Origin: Crocinitomicaceae bacterium
GTDB taxonomy: Bacteria; Bacteroidota; Bacteroidia; Flavobacteriales_D; Crocinitomicaceae
Assembly: GCA_022447585.1 (NCBI GenBank)
Contig: JAKVAR010000002.1
Coordinates: 62,001 to 126,000, forward strand
DNA: 64,000 bases
Direction of reading: 5' to 3'
Below, in pieces: positions 35,602 to 44,496 of the stretch. The notes beneath the pieces were generated by a model that did no database searches, was not told the DNA's origin, and saw nothing but the letters and a program-made list of their open reading frames with translations. Position numbers and translations under genes: made by a program. Position 1 is the first letter of the stretch; each line of letters opens with the position of its first letter.

Positions 35602-38600
35602 ATGAAAATTGGAATGAAATTCTCTATACTTCTTGTCTTTTTGTATATATCAATGACCTCCATTGGTCAATTAAAACCGCAAAATGGGATAGCCGAATCA
35701 AAAGCAGCATATTATGCATTGAAAAACGCAAATGTTTATGTTAGCCCAACTGAAAAACTAAAAGATGCGACCATACTAATTAAAGGCAATGAAATTGTAA
35801 AAGTTGGCGTAATCTTGAGCATACCGAAAGAAGCTGTCGTCATAGATTGCAGAGGAAAAGTTATTTTACCATCATTTATTGAATTATATTCAAATACGGG
35901 GTTGCCAGAATTAAAAAAAGATGCTTGGTCAATGCGTACGCAATATGACACAAAGAAACAAGGATCATATTATTGGAACCAAGCTGTGCATCCAGAGATT
36001 GATGCATCAACTTTATATGTAAATAATGAAAAGTCAAACAAGGCTTTAATAGAACGTGGGTTCGGTTTCGCCCTTACACATCAGCAAGATGGAATTATAA
36101 GAGGTAAAGCTGCTCTAGTAGCTCTTGGAAGTGAACAAAAAATATTAAGTACAGAAAAATCATCTAGTTATTTTTCCTTTGAAAAAGGTGTTTCTCGTCA
36201 GAGTTATCCATCTTCGTTAATGGGTTCAATCGCATTAATGCGTCAAGTGTTTTACGATGCGAATTGGTATAGAGCAAATCGAGAAGTTCGTGAGATTTCG
36301 TTAGATGCACTAAACAATCAATTAGACGGAGCATTATTTCTTAAAACGAGAGATAAATTAGACTTACCTCGAGCTCAAAAAATTGCCGATGAATTTGGGT
36401 TAAAATTTAATTACATCGGGTCAGGGAATGAATATGAGATCATTGATGAAATCAAAGACTATAAATCGACACTTGTTATTCCAATCAACTTTCCGCATGC
36501 GTATGATGTCAAAAACCCTTATGTTTCACGTCAGATTCCTTTGAGTGATTTAAAACATTGGGAGATGGCTCCACAAAACCCTGCCATTCTTATAAATAAA
36601 GGCTTAAATGTTGCCATAACATCAACAAAAACAAAAAATCATAAAGAATTTTGGTCAAATATACGTAAGTCTATTCAACATGGATTAACGGTTGAACAGG
36701 CATTAAATGCATTGACGTTAGCTCCAGCAGAGACCATTGGAATTGATGGTCAAGTTGGTTCAATTGAAGCAGGGAAAGTTGCAAGTTTCATGGTTTACGA
36801 TGTAGATCCGTTTGAAAAACCTGGGAATGTGATTGAATCTTGGTCATTTGGAAAGCGTTCGATTCTTAAAAGACCAAATACAAATAACATTAATGGAAAG
36901 TATACCATTACGATCGGAGAAAATCAATTCCCAATTGAAATTTCTGGACAAGTTGACAAACTCAAGGGTAAAGTAACTTACACAAAAAAAACTTTTGATG
37001 GATTAGATAAAGACACCACAGCAAAAGCATTTGTCGAACTTTCAGAAAATGACATTACCATTCAATTTAATATCAAAAAGAACGAATTGACTGGGAGTGT
37101 TAACTTACGTGGTAAAACAAATGAAAAATTCGGCGTATTCGAGGGGGAAGGCTTTCTTCCGAATGGTGAATGGAAAAAATGGACTGCTGTAAAAAGTGGA
37201 AAAGTTAAATCTGATAAGCCAAAGAAAAATAACCTTCAAGATATAGACACCACAAATCATGCTTGGTTACCAAACATGTCATACGGTTTCGAAGAACTTC
37301 CAGAAGTAGAAACCATCGTAATTAAAAACGCAACGATTTGGACCAACGAAACTGATGGAATAATCAAGAATGGCATGGTTGTTCTTAAAGACGGTAAGAT
37401 TTCATTTGTAGGTGATATGAATCATCGTCCTCCAGCAAATGCAAAAGTAATTGATGCTGAAGGTATGCACGTTACATCTGGAATTATTGATGAGCATTCG
37501 CACATAGCAATTTCAAAGGGTGTTAACGAAAGCGGTCAGGCCATCAGTGCTGAAGTAAGTATTAGTCATGTTGTTAATCCAGACGATATTAACATATACC
37601 GTCAGTTATCAGGTGGAGTTACCGCTGCCCAATTATTGCATGGATCTGCTAATCCAGTTGGGGGGCAATCTGCATTAATCAAACTTAAATGGGGGCATAG
37701 TGCTGAAGAAATGTTAATTGATGATGCGCCTAAATTCATCAAATTCGCATTGGGTGAAAATGTAAAGCAATCGAATTGGAGTGTGAACTCAGGAAGATTC
37801 CCTCAGACAAGAATGGGAGTTGAACAAATCTATTATGATGGATTTAGAAGAGCGATGGAATATGCAAATGAATGGAAAGCATTCAAGGCAGGAGAAATTG
37901 ATTCTGCGCCAAGAACAGACTTAGAACTTGAAGTTCTTAATGAAATCATGAATAGTGAACGTTTCATTTCATGTCACTCATATGTGCAATCAGAGATCAA
38001 TATGTTAATGCACGTTGCTGATTCAATGGGTTTTCGGATTAATATATTCACGCATATTCTTGAAGGATATAAATTAGCGGATAAAATGAAAGCACATGGA
38101 GCTGGTGGATCAACATTCTCTGATTGGTGGGCATATAAATATGAAGTTAACGATGCGATCCCATATAACGCAGCCGTCATGCACGAACAAGGAATTGTAG
38201 TAGCAATTAACTCAGATGATGCTGAAATGGGGAGACGGTTAAACCAAGAAGCCGCAAAGAGTGTCAAATACGGAGGAATGTCTGAAGAGGATGCGTGGAA
38301 ACTTGTAACATTGAATCCAGCTAAATTGCTTCACTTAGATGATCGTATGGGGAGTTTAAAAGTTGGTAAAGATGCAGATATTGTTATTTGGAGTGATAAT
38401 CCCCTTTCAATTATGGCTAAAACCAATTATACTATAATCGATGGTTTAATCTTATTTGATCACCAAAGAGACAACGAATTAAGAACTAGAAACAATCAAG
38501 AGCGAGCGCGCATAATTTCGAAAATGTTATCTGAAAACAATAGCGGTGCACCTAGTAGAAAGTTCTTTAAAAAGAAAAAAGGACATTATCATTGCGACAC

Positions 38601-38640
38601 CATCGGAGAAGAATTATCAACTGAAGAAAACCACCATTAA
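35602..38640 (+). CDS. Exported tandem amidohydrolase-family protein
   Basis: This 1012-residue protein has a signal peptide (about 1-22) and two amidohydrolase-fold halves. The second half (about 570-990) is canonical: 'DAEGMHVTSGIIDEHSHIA' with the metal HxH at His632 and His634, further histidines in 'CHSYVQSE' and 'THILEGYK', and the Asp of 'INSDDAEMGRR'. The first half (about 25-430) has the flanking urease-like beta-sandwich motifs ('KNANVYVSPTEKLKDATILIKGNEIVKVG') but the metal motif is replaced by ELYSN at residues 94-98, so it is probably not catalytic. It would act in the periplasm on an amide or cyclic imide; substrate unknown. The next gene encodes a third, also degenerate, module. 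Confidence 0.88.
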   Translation: MKIGMKFSILLVFLYISMTSIGQLKPQNGIAESKAAYYALKNANVYVSPTEKLKDATILIKGNEIVKVGVILSIPKEAVVIDCRGKVILPSFIELYSNTGLPELKKDAWSMRTQYDTKKQGSYYWNQAVHPEIDASTLYVNNEKSNKALIERGFGFALTHQQDGIIRGKAALVALGSEQKILSTEKSSSYFSFEKGVSRQSYPSSLMGSIALMRQVFYDANWYRANREVREISLDALNNQLDGALFLKTRDKLDLPRAQKIADEFGLKFNYIGSGNEYEIIDEIKDYKSTLVIPINFPHAYDVKNPYVSRQIPLSDLKHWEMAPQNPAILINKGLNVAITSTKTKNHKEFWSNIRKSIQHGLTVEQALNALTLAPAETIGIDGQVGSIEAGKVASFMVYDVDPFEKPGNVIESWSFGKRSILKRPNTNNINGKYTITIGENQFPIEISGQVDKLKGKVTYTKKTFDGLDKDTTAKAFVELSENDITIQFNIKKNELTGSVNLRGKTNEKFGVFEGEGFLPNGEWKKWTAVKSGKVKSDKPKKNNLQDIDTTNHAWLPNMSYGFEELPEVETIVIKNATIWTNETDGIIKNGMVVLKDGKISFVGDMNHRPPANAKVIDAEGMHVTSGIIDEHSHIAISKGVNESGQAISAEVSISHVVNPDDINIYRQLSGGVTAAQLLHGSANPVGGQSALIKLKWGHSAEEMLIDDAPKFIKFALGENVKQSNWSVNSGRFPQTRMGVEQIYYDGFRRAMEYANEWKAFKAGEIDSAPRTDLELEVLNEIMNSERFISCHSYVQSEINMLMHVADSMGFRINIFTHILEGYKLADKMKAHGAGGSTFSDWWAYKYEVNDAIPYNAAVMHEQGIVVAINSDDAEMGRRLNQEAAKSVKYGGMSEEDAWKLVTLNPAKLLHLDDRMGSLKVGKDADIVIWSDNPLSIMAKTNYTIIDGLILFDHQRDNELRTRNNQERARIISKMLSENNSGAPSRKFFKKKKGHYHCDTIGEELSTEENHH

Positions 38641-38641
38641 G

Positions 38642-39925
38642 ATGAAATTAATTATATCACTAATAGTAATTGTAGCATTGAGCTGGGTTTCTTTTGGTCA
38701 ATCTATGGATAAAATATTACTCATAGATGGTTATCTGCATGTCGGAAACGGTGAAATTATGGAAACTGCTGCCATCGGAATTATTGAAGGAAAAATTGCC
38801 TTTGTAAAAAATTCTAACGCATACACAATTGATCAAACAGAATGGGATACAATCATATCAGTAAAAGGAAAACAGGTATACCCTGGTTTTATTGCTCCCA
38901 ATTCCACACTTGGATTAACCGAGATTGACGCAGTAAAAGCCACCCGCGACTTTGATGAAGTAGGAACGTATAACCCTCATATTCGTTCGCAAATTGCTTT
39001 TAACGTCGAATCCAAAGTAATCAGTACAGTTAGAACTAATGGTGTTTTATTATCACAAGCATCACCTAGAGGTGGGTCTATATCTGGAAGCTCTTCAATA
39101 ATGAAACTTCTTGGTTGGAATTGGGAAGATGCAACAGTTCTTAAGGATGATGGTATTCACTTAAACTGGCCATCCACTTTTACTGGTGGAGGATGGTGGG
39201 CCGAACCCGCTCCAAAAAACACAAATAAAGACTATACATCTCAAAAAGCGAAACTATATGATTTTTTTGAAATGTCTAAATCCTATGCGAAGACCAATGA
39301 GAATATAAAATACGATATACGAATGGAGGCAATGCGTGCATGTTTTAAAGGAGATAAACGTGTTTATATTCATGCCGATGAACTTCAGCAATTAGTTGAT
39401 ATTATAGATTTCGCTGCGCATTTTGATTTATCCTTTCCTGTAATAGTTGGTGGGTATGATTCACATCATATTACGAGGCGTTTAGCTGATGCGAAAATAC
39501 CCGTAATGGTTGTTCGCCCTCATAGTTTGCCCGAAAACGAAGAAGATGACATTGACATGAGCTATAAATTGCCCTTCTTACTGCAAGAAGGTGGGGTTGA
39601 ATTCTGTATCCAAAACCATGGAGATATGGAAGCAATGAATACTAGAAATATTCCTTTTTTAGCTGGGACAGCCATGGCATATGGACTAACCGAAGAGCAG
39701 GCAATTAGTTCTATTAGTTTATCTTCAGCTAAGATTCTTGGTATTGATAAAACGCATGGCTCTGTCGAAAAAGGAAAATCGGCTACTCTCTTTGTTTCTG
39801 AAGGGAATGCCCTTGATATGAGAACCAATCAAGTAATTCTGGGATTAGTAGACGGTGAGTTTATGCCAATTACTAATATGCAATACGAACTATTTCAAAA
39901 GTATACAGAAAAATATAACGAATAA
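38642..39925 (+). CDS. Exported degenerate amidohydrolase-like protein
   Basis: This 427-residue protein has a signal peptide (MKLIISLIVIVALSWVSFG/Q) and the amidohydrolase-superfamily architecture: an N-terminal 'ILLIDGYLHVGNGEIMETAAIGIIEGKIAFV' and C-terminal 'GSVEKGKSATLFV' as in the urease-like composite domain. Where active members have DxHxH after 'YPGFI', this has A85-P-N-S88, and the C-terminal Asp is not evident, so metal binding is doubtful. I chose ATG 38642, right after the stop of the upstream amidohydrolase and before the signal peptide. The two genes form an operon and the proteins may form a complex. Confidence 0.82.
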   Translation: MKLIISLIVIVALSWVSFGQSMDKILLIDGYLHVGNGEIMETAAIGIIEGKIAFVKNSNAYTIDQTEWDTIISVKGKQVYPGFIAPNSTLGLTEIDAVKATRDFDEVGTYNPHIRSQIAFNVESKVISTVRTNGVLLSQASPRGGSISGSSSIMKLLGWNWEDATVLKDDGIHLNWPSTFTGGGWWAEPAPKNTNKDYTSQKAKLYDFFEMSKSYAKTNENIKYDIRMEAMRACFKGDKRVYIHADELQQLVDIIDFAAHFDLSFPVIVGGYDSHHITRRLADAKIPVMVVRPHSLPENEEDDIDMSYKLPFLLQEGGVEFCIQNHGDMEAMNTRNIPFLAGTAMAYGLTEEQAISSISLSSAKILGIDKTHGSVEKGKSATLFVSEGNALDMRTNQVILGLVDGEFMPITNMQYELFQKYTEKYNE

Positions 39926-39928
39926 AAA

Positions 39929-39950
39929 AGGGGATGAAATATCATCCCCT
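39929..39950. terminator. Terminator between amidohydrolase operon and the minus-strand lipoprotein gene
   Basis: A 9-base-pair hairpin with arms 39929-39937 and 39942-39950 is preceded by A-rich sequence and followed by CTTTC. It lies between convergent genes. Confidence 0.65.
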
Positions 39951-39973
39951 CTTTCAAATAGTATTTTTAAGTC

Positions 39974-40285
39974 TTACAGATTATTAAGCATATCTTTCGC
40001 TTCAGATTCGGCTTGATCTACAACTTCATTTGCTTTCTCTTCTGCAGCTTCTTTGATTGTTTGCTCAGCTTCTTCAGCAACCTCATCGATCTTTGTGTCG
40101 GCTTCTTCTTTCATATCATCAAAAGCAGCATCCGTTTCTTTTTTCAACTCATCGAACATTCCTTCGATTTGAGCATCTAAATCCTCTAAATTCTCTTCTG
40201 ATTCAACTGAACTAGAACACGACCCCAGAGCTAATCCAGTAAACAATACTGCAGCAAGCATAAACTTTTTCTTCATTATTTTCAT
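39974..40285 (-). CDS. Small acidic helical lipoprotein
   Basis: This 103-residue protein has a lipoprotein signal ending LGSC, then an almost continuous amphipathic helix rich in Glu, Ala, Asp and Lys ('FDDMKEEADTKIDEVAEEAEQ'). The composition suggests an elongated coiled coil, comparable to small apolipoprotein-like or YtxH-like stress proteins. No specific family is certain. It stands alone between terminator and the sodA promoter region. Confidence 0.75.
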   Translation of the reverse strand: MKIMKKKFMLAAVLFTGLALGSCSSSVESEENLEDLDAQIEGMFDELKKETDAAFDDMKEEADTKIDEVAEEAEQTIKEAAEEKANEVVDQAESEAKDMLNNL

Positions 40286-40354
40286 TTTTTGGTTTGTCCT
40301 AATTTACAAAATTGTTGAGACTTCTCTTTTAATTCAAAATTAAATATCTCAGGC

Positions 40355-40385
40355 TTTCGGCTTTGATCGTGATTTAGTATTTTTG
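40355..40385 (+). promoter_or_regulatory. Promoter for the superoxide dismutase gene
   Basis: TATTTTTG at 40378-40385 matches TAnnTTTG; TTTC at 40355-40358 lies 19 bases upstream in the -33 position. The ATG is 38 bases downstream. Confidence 0.55.
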
Positions 40386-40423
40386 GATGATTCTTAATAA
40401 GTTAAATATCAAATTCTAATATT

Positions 40424-41023
40424 ATGTCATTTGAATTACCAAAGTTACCTTATGCATACGATGCATTAGAGCCACATATTGATGCTAGAACAATGGAAAT
40501 CCACCATTCTAAGCACCACAACGGATACACAAACAATCTAAACAACGCTATCGCGGGAACTAATTTTGAAGGAAAATCTATTGAAGACATCTTAACTTCT
40601 TGTGCTGATAACCCAGCTGTAAGAAACAATGGCGGAGGTTTCTGGAATCACAGTTTATTTTGGGAAGTAATGAGTCCAAATGGAGGCGGTGAACCAACGG
40701 GTGAACTTGCAGATGCAATTAACGCTGCTTTCGGATCATTCGCAGATTTCAAGGATGCTTTTTCAAAAGCTGCTGCAACTCGTTTTGGCTCAGGATGGGC
40801 TTGGTTGTGTGTAGTTGATGGTAAAGTCGAAGTATGTTCTACTCCTAACCAAGATAACCCTTTAATGGGATTTGGATGTTCTGGCACTCCAATATTAGGA
40901 TTAGACGTTTGGGAGCATGCATACTATTTAAACTACCAAAATAGAAGACCTGATTACATCAATGCTTTCTTTAGCGTTGTTAATTGGGATAAAGTATCTG
41001 CAAACTTCGCAGCTGCTAAATAG
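40424..41023 (+). CDS. sodA: Superoxide dismutase, Fe/Mn family (Mn-like)
   Basis: This 199-residue enzyme dismutates superoxide in the cytoplasm. Metal ligands sit in '[12 protein letters not shown]', 'FWNHSLFW', and '[15 protein letters not shown]'. The discriminating residues point to manganese: glycine rather than glutamine in '[13 protein letters not shown]', and glutamine in '[10 protein letters not shown]' near the C-terminus, as in MnSOD. There is no signal peptide, so it is cytoplasmic. It is monocistronic: promoter at 40355-40385 and a strong terminator at 41045-41074. Confidence 0.95.
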   Translation: MSFELPKLPYAYDALEPHIDARTMEIHHSKHHNGYTNNLNNAIAGTNFEGKSIEDILTSCADNPAVRNNGGGFWNHSLFWEVMSPNGGGEPTGELADAINAAFGSFADFKDAFSKAAATRFGSGWAWLCVVDGKVEVCSTPNQDNPLMGFGCSGTPILGLDVWEHAYYLNYQNRRPDYINAFFSVVNWDKVSANFAAAK

Positions 41024-41044
41024 TCTTAATATTGCATATATTTG

Positions 41045-41074
41045 AAGGAGGAGCTAACAAGCTCCTCCTTTTTT
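41045..41074 (+). terminator. Rho-independent terminator after sodA
   Basis: An 11-base-pair perfect inverted repeat (41045-41055 and 41060-41070, loop AACA) is followed by T4, 21 bases after the sodA stop. Confidence 0.85.
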
Positions 41075-41118
41075 GTAACCAATATTTTATCGTTCGTTAT
41101 TTGAATAAATCGAACTAT

Positions 41119-41994
41119 ATGCTAAACTATTTCTCAACACTTGTCTTTAGCCTTTCTGCAATAATATTCACAATAATTATTTCAGCATTTACTTATAACG
41201 CACCAAAATCATTGAGTTTAATAGACGCAATTGACAACAACACAATAACGGCGACAATCACTTCTTCGGGAAATTATAGTGGTAATTGCATCAACATCAA
41301 ATTGAAGAATAATACCAATGTCCCTTTGAAAATCACTTCATTGGGAGGTACGAATTTTAGTCCTGAAGACGAGGGTGAACAAACTCTAATACAGTTAGAA
41401 GACATTTTCCTAGTATTAAAGCCCAATAGCGAATACAATGGAAAGATTGCAGCCTTCTGCACCGAAGCTTCTGATCGCTGTCCTTCAAATTCTACAAAAA
41501 TGTCTCCCTCAAAGAATAATAACCCCAATTTGGATAAACTTGTAGCCTATTTGAAAGGAAAGCACATCCCTAAAACGACTTATCAGGATGCTGTTTGGTC
41601 AATATCAGATAACAAGCCAATTTCCAACATCGCAAACGACAATATGGCAAGTAAAGATTTAAGAACTTATTTGGCGGGCCTAACTGGACAAAAAGATTCG
41701 TGGTTCTCTTCCCCTCAAAATGTTCAAGTAGATGAGAGCGGTAACTTCAATTGCGAGACTATAAACATTAATGGTGCTCTAGAGTTTGATTGTAAAAAGG
41801 GAGCAAAAGTAAGACAAGATATAATGAAATCGAATGGTGAGCCTATGTTTGAAAGTAATAAAACAATGACAGCTCAAACGACGCATGTCAAATATAGATT
41901 CAGAATGTCAGTAAAAGGCTGGGAAAAAGGTGATTATTACGTCAAAATTCATGACGGGACAACTACCCTTGCTACATACGACTTTTTTATTTAG
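41119..41994 (+). CDS. Unknown anchored or secreted protein
   Basis: I do not recognise this 291-residue protein. From the ATG at 41119 it begins with a hydrophobic stretch (about 6-25) and then a lysine- and asparagine-rich body. Several cysteines (in 'NCINIKL', 'AAFCTEASDRCPS', 'NCETININ', 'FDCKKG') could form disulfides after export. The first part (about 40-120, 'TATITSSGNYSGNCINIKLKNNT') is beta-rich. The C-terminal 45 residues ('TTHVKYRFRMSVKGWEKGDYYVK') look like a beta strand pair. It is convergent with the NifU gene and overlaps it by 4 bases. Confidence 0.72.
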   Translation: MLNYFSTLVFSLSAIIFTIIISAFTYNAPKSLSLIDAIDNNTITATITSSGNYSGNCINIKLKNNTNVPLKITSLGGTNFSPEDEGEQTLIQLEDIFLVLKPNSEYNGKIAAFCTEASDRCPSNSTKMSPSKNNNPNLDKLVAYLKGKHIPKTTYQDAVWSISDNKPISNIANDNMASKDLRTYLAGLTGQKDSWFSSPQNVQVDESGNFNCETININGALEFDCKKGAKVRQDIMKSNGEPMFESNKTMTAQTTHVKYRFRMSVKGWEKGDYYVKIHDGTTTLATYDFFI

Positions 41995-42251
41995 ATTTCA
42001 GCAGGCATGTTAATAGCAATCACAGCTTTAACCTCTGGCGCTACTTTCTTTACCGCTTCTTCTAAACCTGCCTTAAGCGTCATCATTGACATAGAGCAAT
42101 CCTTACAAGCCCCCATTAAACGAACAACAACAGTTGCATCATCCTGGATTTCGACTAACTCCATGTCACCTCCATCTTCATGAAGAAATGGTCTCAATTG
42201 TGCTAAAGATTCTAAAACCTTTACTTCGATAGCTGATTTATCAATGGACAT
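41991..42251 (-). CDS. NifU-like C-terminal domain protein
   Basis: This 86-residue protein is the stand-alone NifU C-terminal (Nfu) domain that assembles or carries Fe-S clusters. The cluster-binding CxxC is Cys49 and Cys52 in GACKDCSMS, and 'LRPFLHEDGGDMELV' is the family signature. It starts inside the last 11 bases of the mrp gene, so the two are made together, consistent with a shared Fe-S role. Cytoplasmic. Confidence 0.92.
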   Translation of the reverse strand: MSIDKSAIEVKVLESLAQLRPFLHEDGGDMELVEIQDDATVVVRLMGACKDCSMSMMTLKAGLEEAVKKVAPEVKAVIAINMPAEI

Positions 42252-43326
42252 GATTTTTCTTTTTCGATTTCAACGACTTTACTTCTTCTACAAATGTAGT
42301 AACTAATTCCTCGAATGCTTTAGATGTAGGCGTGTTTTCTTGAAAAACCGCTGGTCTTCCAACGTCTCCTGACTCTCTAACACCTTGAATCAAAGGAATA
42401 TGTCCTAAGAAAGGAACTCCCATACCTGCAGCTAAGTTCTTAACTCCATCTCGTCCGAATATAAAATATTTGTTTTCCGGCAATTCAGCTGGTGTAAACC
42501 AAGCCATATTCTCAACTAGTCCAACTACAGGAACGTTTATTGTATCCAATTTGAACATATTAATTCCTTTACGTGCATCTGCTAAAGCAACCTCTTGAGG
42601 CGTACTCACAATAACTGCTCCATCCAAAGGAACAGTTTGAACTAATGATAAATGAATATCTCCTGTACCTGGAGGTAAATCAATCAATAAATAGTCAAGT
42701 TTGCCCCAATAGGCATCAGTAAACATTTGAGTCAATGCTTTAGCCGCCATTGGCCCTCTCCAAACTACTGCGCTGTCTTGTTCAGTGAAAAAACCAATTG
42801 ACAATAACTTGATGCCATAACTTACAACCGGACTAATCATTGGAGTTCCCTCCATATCAATCATCGTTGGTTTTTCTTCAACAACATCAAACATAGTTGG
42901 CATTGAAGGCCCATAAATATCGGCATCAACCACCCCGACTCTATAACCTGCCTTAGCCAATCCTCCAGCCAAATTTGCAGTAACTGTAGATTTACCAACC
43001 CCCCCTTTTCCGGAAGCAATTGCAATAACATTTTTAACTTCAGGCAACACTTTTCTATGAGCCGTTTTTGCCTCAGCAGGCAAGCCTTTAACTTCACTTT
43101 CGATATCAATATCGTCACCAAAAGCTTTCTTCAAATTAAAATCAATTGCTTCAGTCATTCTCTTTCTTGCGTGTAAGGCAGGGTTTGAGACTAAAACTGT
43201 TAAGGTAATTTTACCTTCTGTGATTTCTAATTTTTCTACAAGGCTCGCAGAAACTATATCTTTTTTAAGGTCGGGCTCAATAATAGCTCCTAACACCTCT
43301 AAAACTTTCTCACGTGTTAATTCCAT
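42241..43326 (-). CDS. mrp: Mrp/NBP35-type Fe-S carrier P-loop ATPase
   Basis: This 361-residue protein has an N-terminal DUF59/MIP18 domain (about 1-85) and a ParA-like P-loop ATPase with deviant Walker A GKGGVGKST at residues 106-114. Mrp/ApbC proteins transfer Fe-S clusters. The C-terminal cluster site CxxC normally found in 'ENMSxFxCPxC' is absent: here it reads ENMAWFTPAELPENKYFIFG. This is the form I know from Bacteroidetes, so it may use other ligands or act with the neighbouring Nfu protein (11-base overlap). Family call is firm; the mode of cluster binding is not. Confidence 0.93.
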   Translation of the reverse strand: MELTREKVLEVLGAIIEPDLKKDIVSASLVEKLEITEGKITLTVLVSNPALHARKRMTEAIDFNLKKAFGDDIDIESEVKGLPAEAKTAHRKVLPEVKNVIAIASGKGGVGKSTVTANLAGGLAKAGYRVGVVDADIYGPSMPTMFDVVEEKPTMIDMEGTPMISPVVSYGIKLLSIGFFTEQDSAVVWRGPMAAKALTQMFTDAYWGKLDYLLIDLPPGTGDIHLSLVQTVPLDGAVIVSTPQEVALADARKGINMFKLDTINVPVVGLVENMAWFTPAELPENKYFIFGRDGVKNLAAGMGVPFLGHIPLIQGVRESGDVGRPAVFQENTPTSKAFEELVTTFVEEVKSLKSKKKNHVH

Positions 43327-43361
43327 CTGATTTCTGGTATATATGTACCAAGAATTTTATT

Positions 43362-43967
43362 TTATTCTACCGGGCGAAGAGATTTTATTGACTTCGCCAT
43401 TAATTCGATAATAACTTTTTCATAACCTTCTTCTCTAGACTGAAGTTCATATGTGATTCCATCAATTACTTTAGATCCGTATACATGGTAAGACTTGTGT
43501 TCAACACCAACTTTAGGCGAAGCTTTATCTGTACCTTTTACTAACAAGGTTCTTTCATATAAGATTAAATCTGGCTCATCTATTAAGTATTTCACCTTGA
43601 AAAATGACTGATCTGCGAGTTCTTTTTTCTCTACTACAATCAAATCATTAATATCGCCGTAATCTTCAATCATTAATTGGAAATTAGTTCCAATCTTAAC
43701 TTCCCACTTGATATCATCTTCGATATGTTCAATAGCAGGCTTGGTTGAAGCACCAATATTTGCCGTTTCATCTGGTAAAGAAATCATACCAGGGATATCA
43801 AAAGGTGTTAGATTAAAATCTTGAAATTCATAATAATCATCATCAACCACTATATCATCGCTCGGGACAACCGTCTTAGATGTGTCATCATCACATGAAT
43901 GCATTGCAAATGACGCCACAATTACACCTATGAAAATTAATCCTTTACTCAGAAATGGTCTCAACAT
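43362..43967 (-). CDS. Unknown lipoprotein
   Basis: This 201-residue protein has a lipoprotein signal ending MHSC followed by DDD, which may favour retention or surface sorting, and an acidic linker of repeated Asp and Tyr ('DIVVDDDYYEFQDF'). The rest is beta-rich with 'ISLPDETANIGASTKPAIEHI'. I recognise no domain. I chose the ATG at 43967 in front of the lipobox; the frame is open further upstream. It lies 35 bases upstream of mrp and may be co-transcribed with it. Confidence 0.75.
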   Translation of the reverse strand: MLRPFLSKGLIFIGVIVASFAMHSCDDDTSKTVVPSDDIVVDDDYYEFQDFNLTPFDIPGMISLPDETANIGASTKPAIEHIEDDIKWEVKIGTNFQLMIEDYGDINDLIVVEKKELADQSFFKVKYLIDEPDLILYERTLLVKGTDKASPKVGVEHKSYHVYGSKVIDGITYELQSREEGYEKVIIELMAKSIKSLRPVE

Positions 43968-44005
43968 AATTTCATATTTTAATACTCTAAAAGTTCTTAG
44001 TTGCA

Positions 44006-44013
44006 CAAATATA
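44006..44013 (-). promoter_or_regulatory. -7 box for the unknown lipoprotein gene
   Basis: Minus-strand TATATTTG matches TAnnTTTG, 38 bases upstream of the ATG at 43967. Confidence 0.4.
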
Positions 44014-44040
44014 CAAAATGCTGATGGTATTGTGATAAAA

Positions 44041-44451
44041 TCAAATAATCATCACTCCTTTATCACCTAAAACAGGAATCACCATCATATTCTCCTCGGC
44101 TAATGAACCTGGAACGAAAACGTACTTTTTATCGTACATTTTATCGTCGCGGTAAAAACTTACCCAATATTCATTTGCTATACCAAAAACATCTTCCATT
44201 ATTGGCTCAATCTTGGCAACCTCATTGGGCATTAACAAATCAACCTTATGTCTGAGAACTGAAGTTTTTATTTTATCTCCTGTATTATGATCAATACCAT
44301 AGCCACGACTCGTAATTAATATTTCATCTATGATGAAATCTGATAAATTTAGAAGATATACATTGTAAATTGTCTCCTTCTCTTCATTCAATTGTTTCAC
44401 AATTGCAACTCCAATATTTTCAACTTTTGGGCTTAAAAGTTCTTCGCGCAT
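44041..44451 (-). CDS. Conserved Bacteroidetes protein of unknown function
   Basis: This 136-residue soluble protein has the pattern 'YNVYLLNLSDFIIDEILITSRGYG', 'KTSVLRHKVDLL', 'KIEPIMEDVFGIANEYWVSFYRDDKMYDKKYVFVPGSL', which I recognise from a conserved Bacteroidetes family that is often mislabelled as a phenylalanyl-tRNA synthetase subunit. No synthetase motif is present and the protein is far too short. It has no signal peptide. Expressed as a single minus-strand gene downstream of the serine hydrolase, 45 bases away. Confidence 0.8.
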   Translation of the reverse strand: MREELLSPKVENIGVAIVKQLNEEKETIYNVYLLNLSDFIIDEILITSRGYGIDHNTGDKIKTSVLRHKVDLLMPNEVAKIEPIMEDVFGIANEYWVSFYRDDKMYDKKYVFVPGSLAEENMMVIPVLGDKGVMII

Positions 44452-44496
44452 TCTGCTTATTCTTTAGTTTTCAACTAATTATTTGGATTTATACAA

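Noticed and set aside
42861..43121. Minus-strand frame of 86 codons inside mrp
   Set aside because: It is an alternative frame of a confirmed gene containing the Walker A region; no independent signal.
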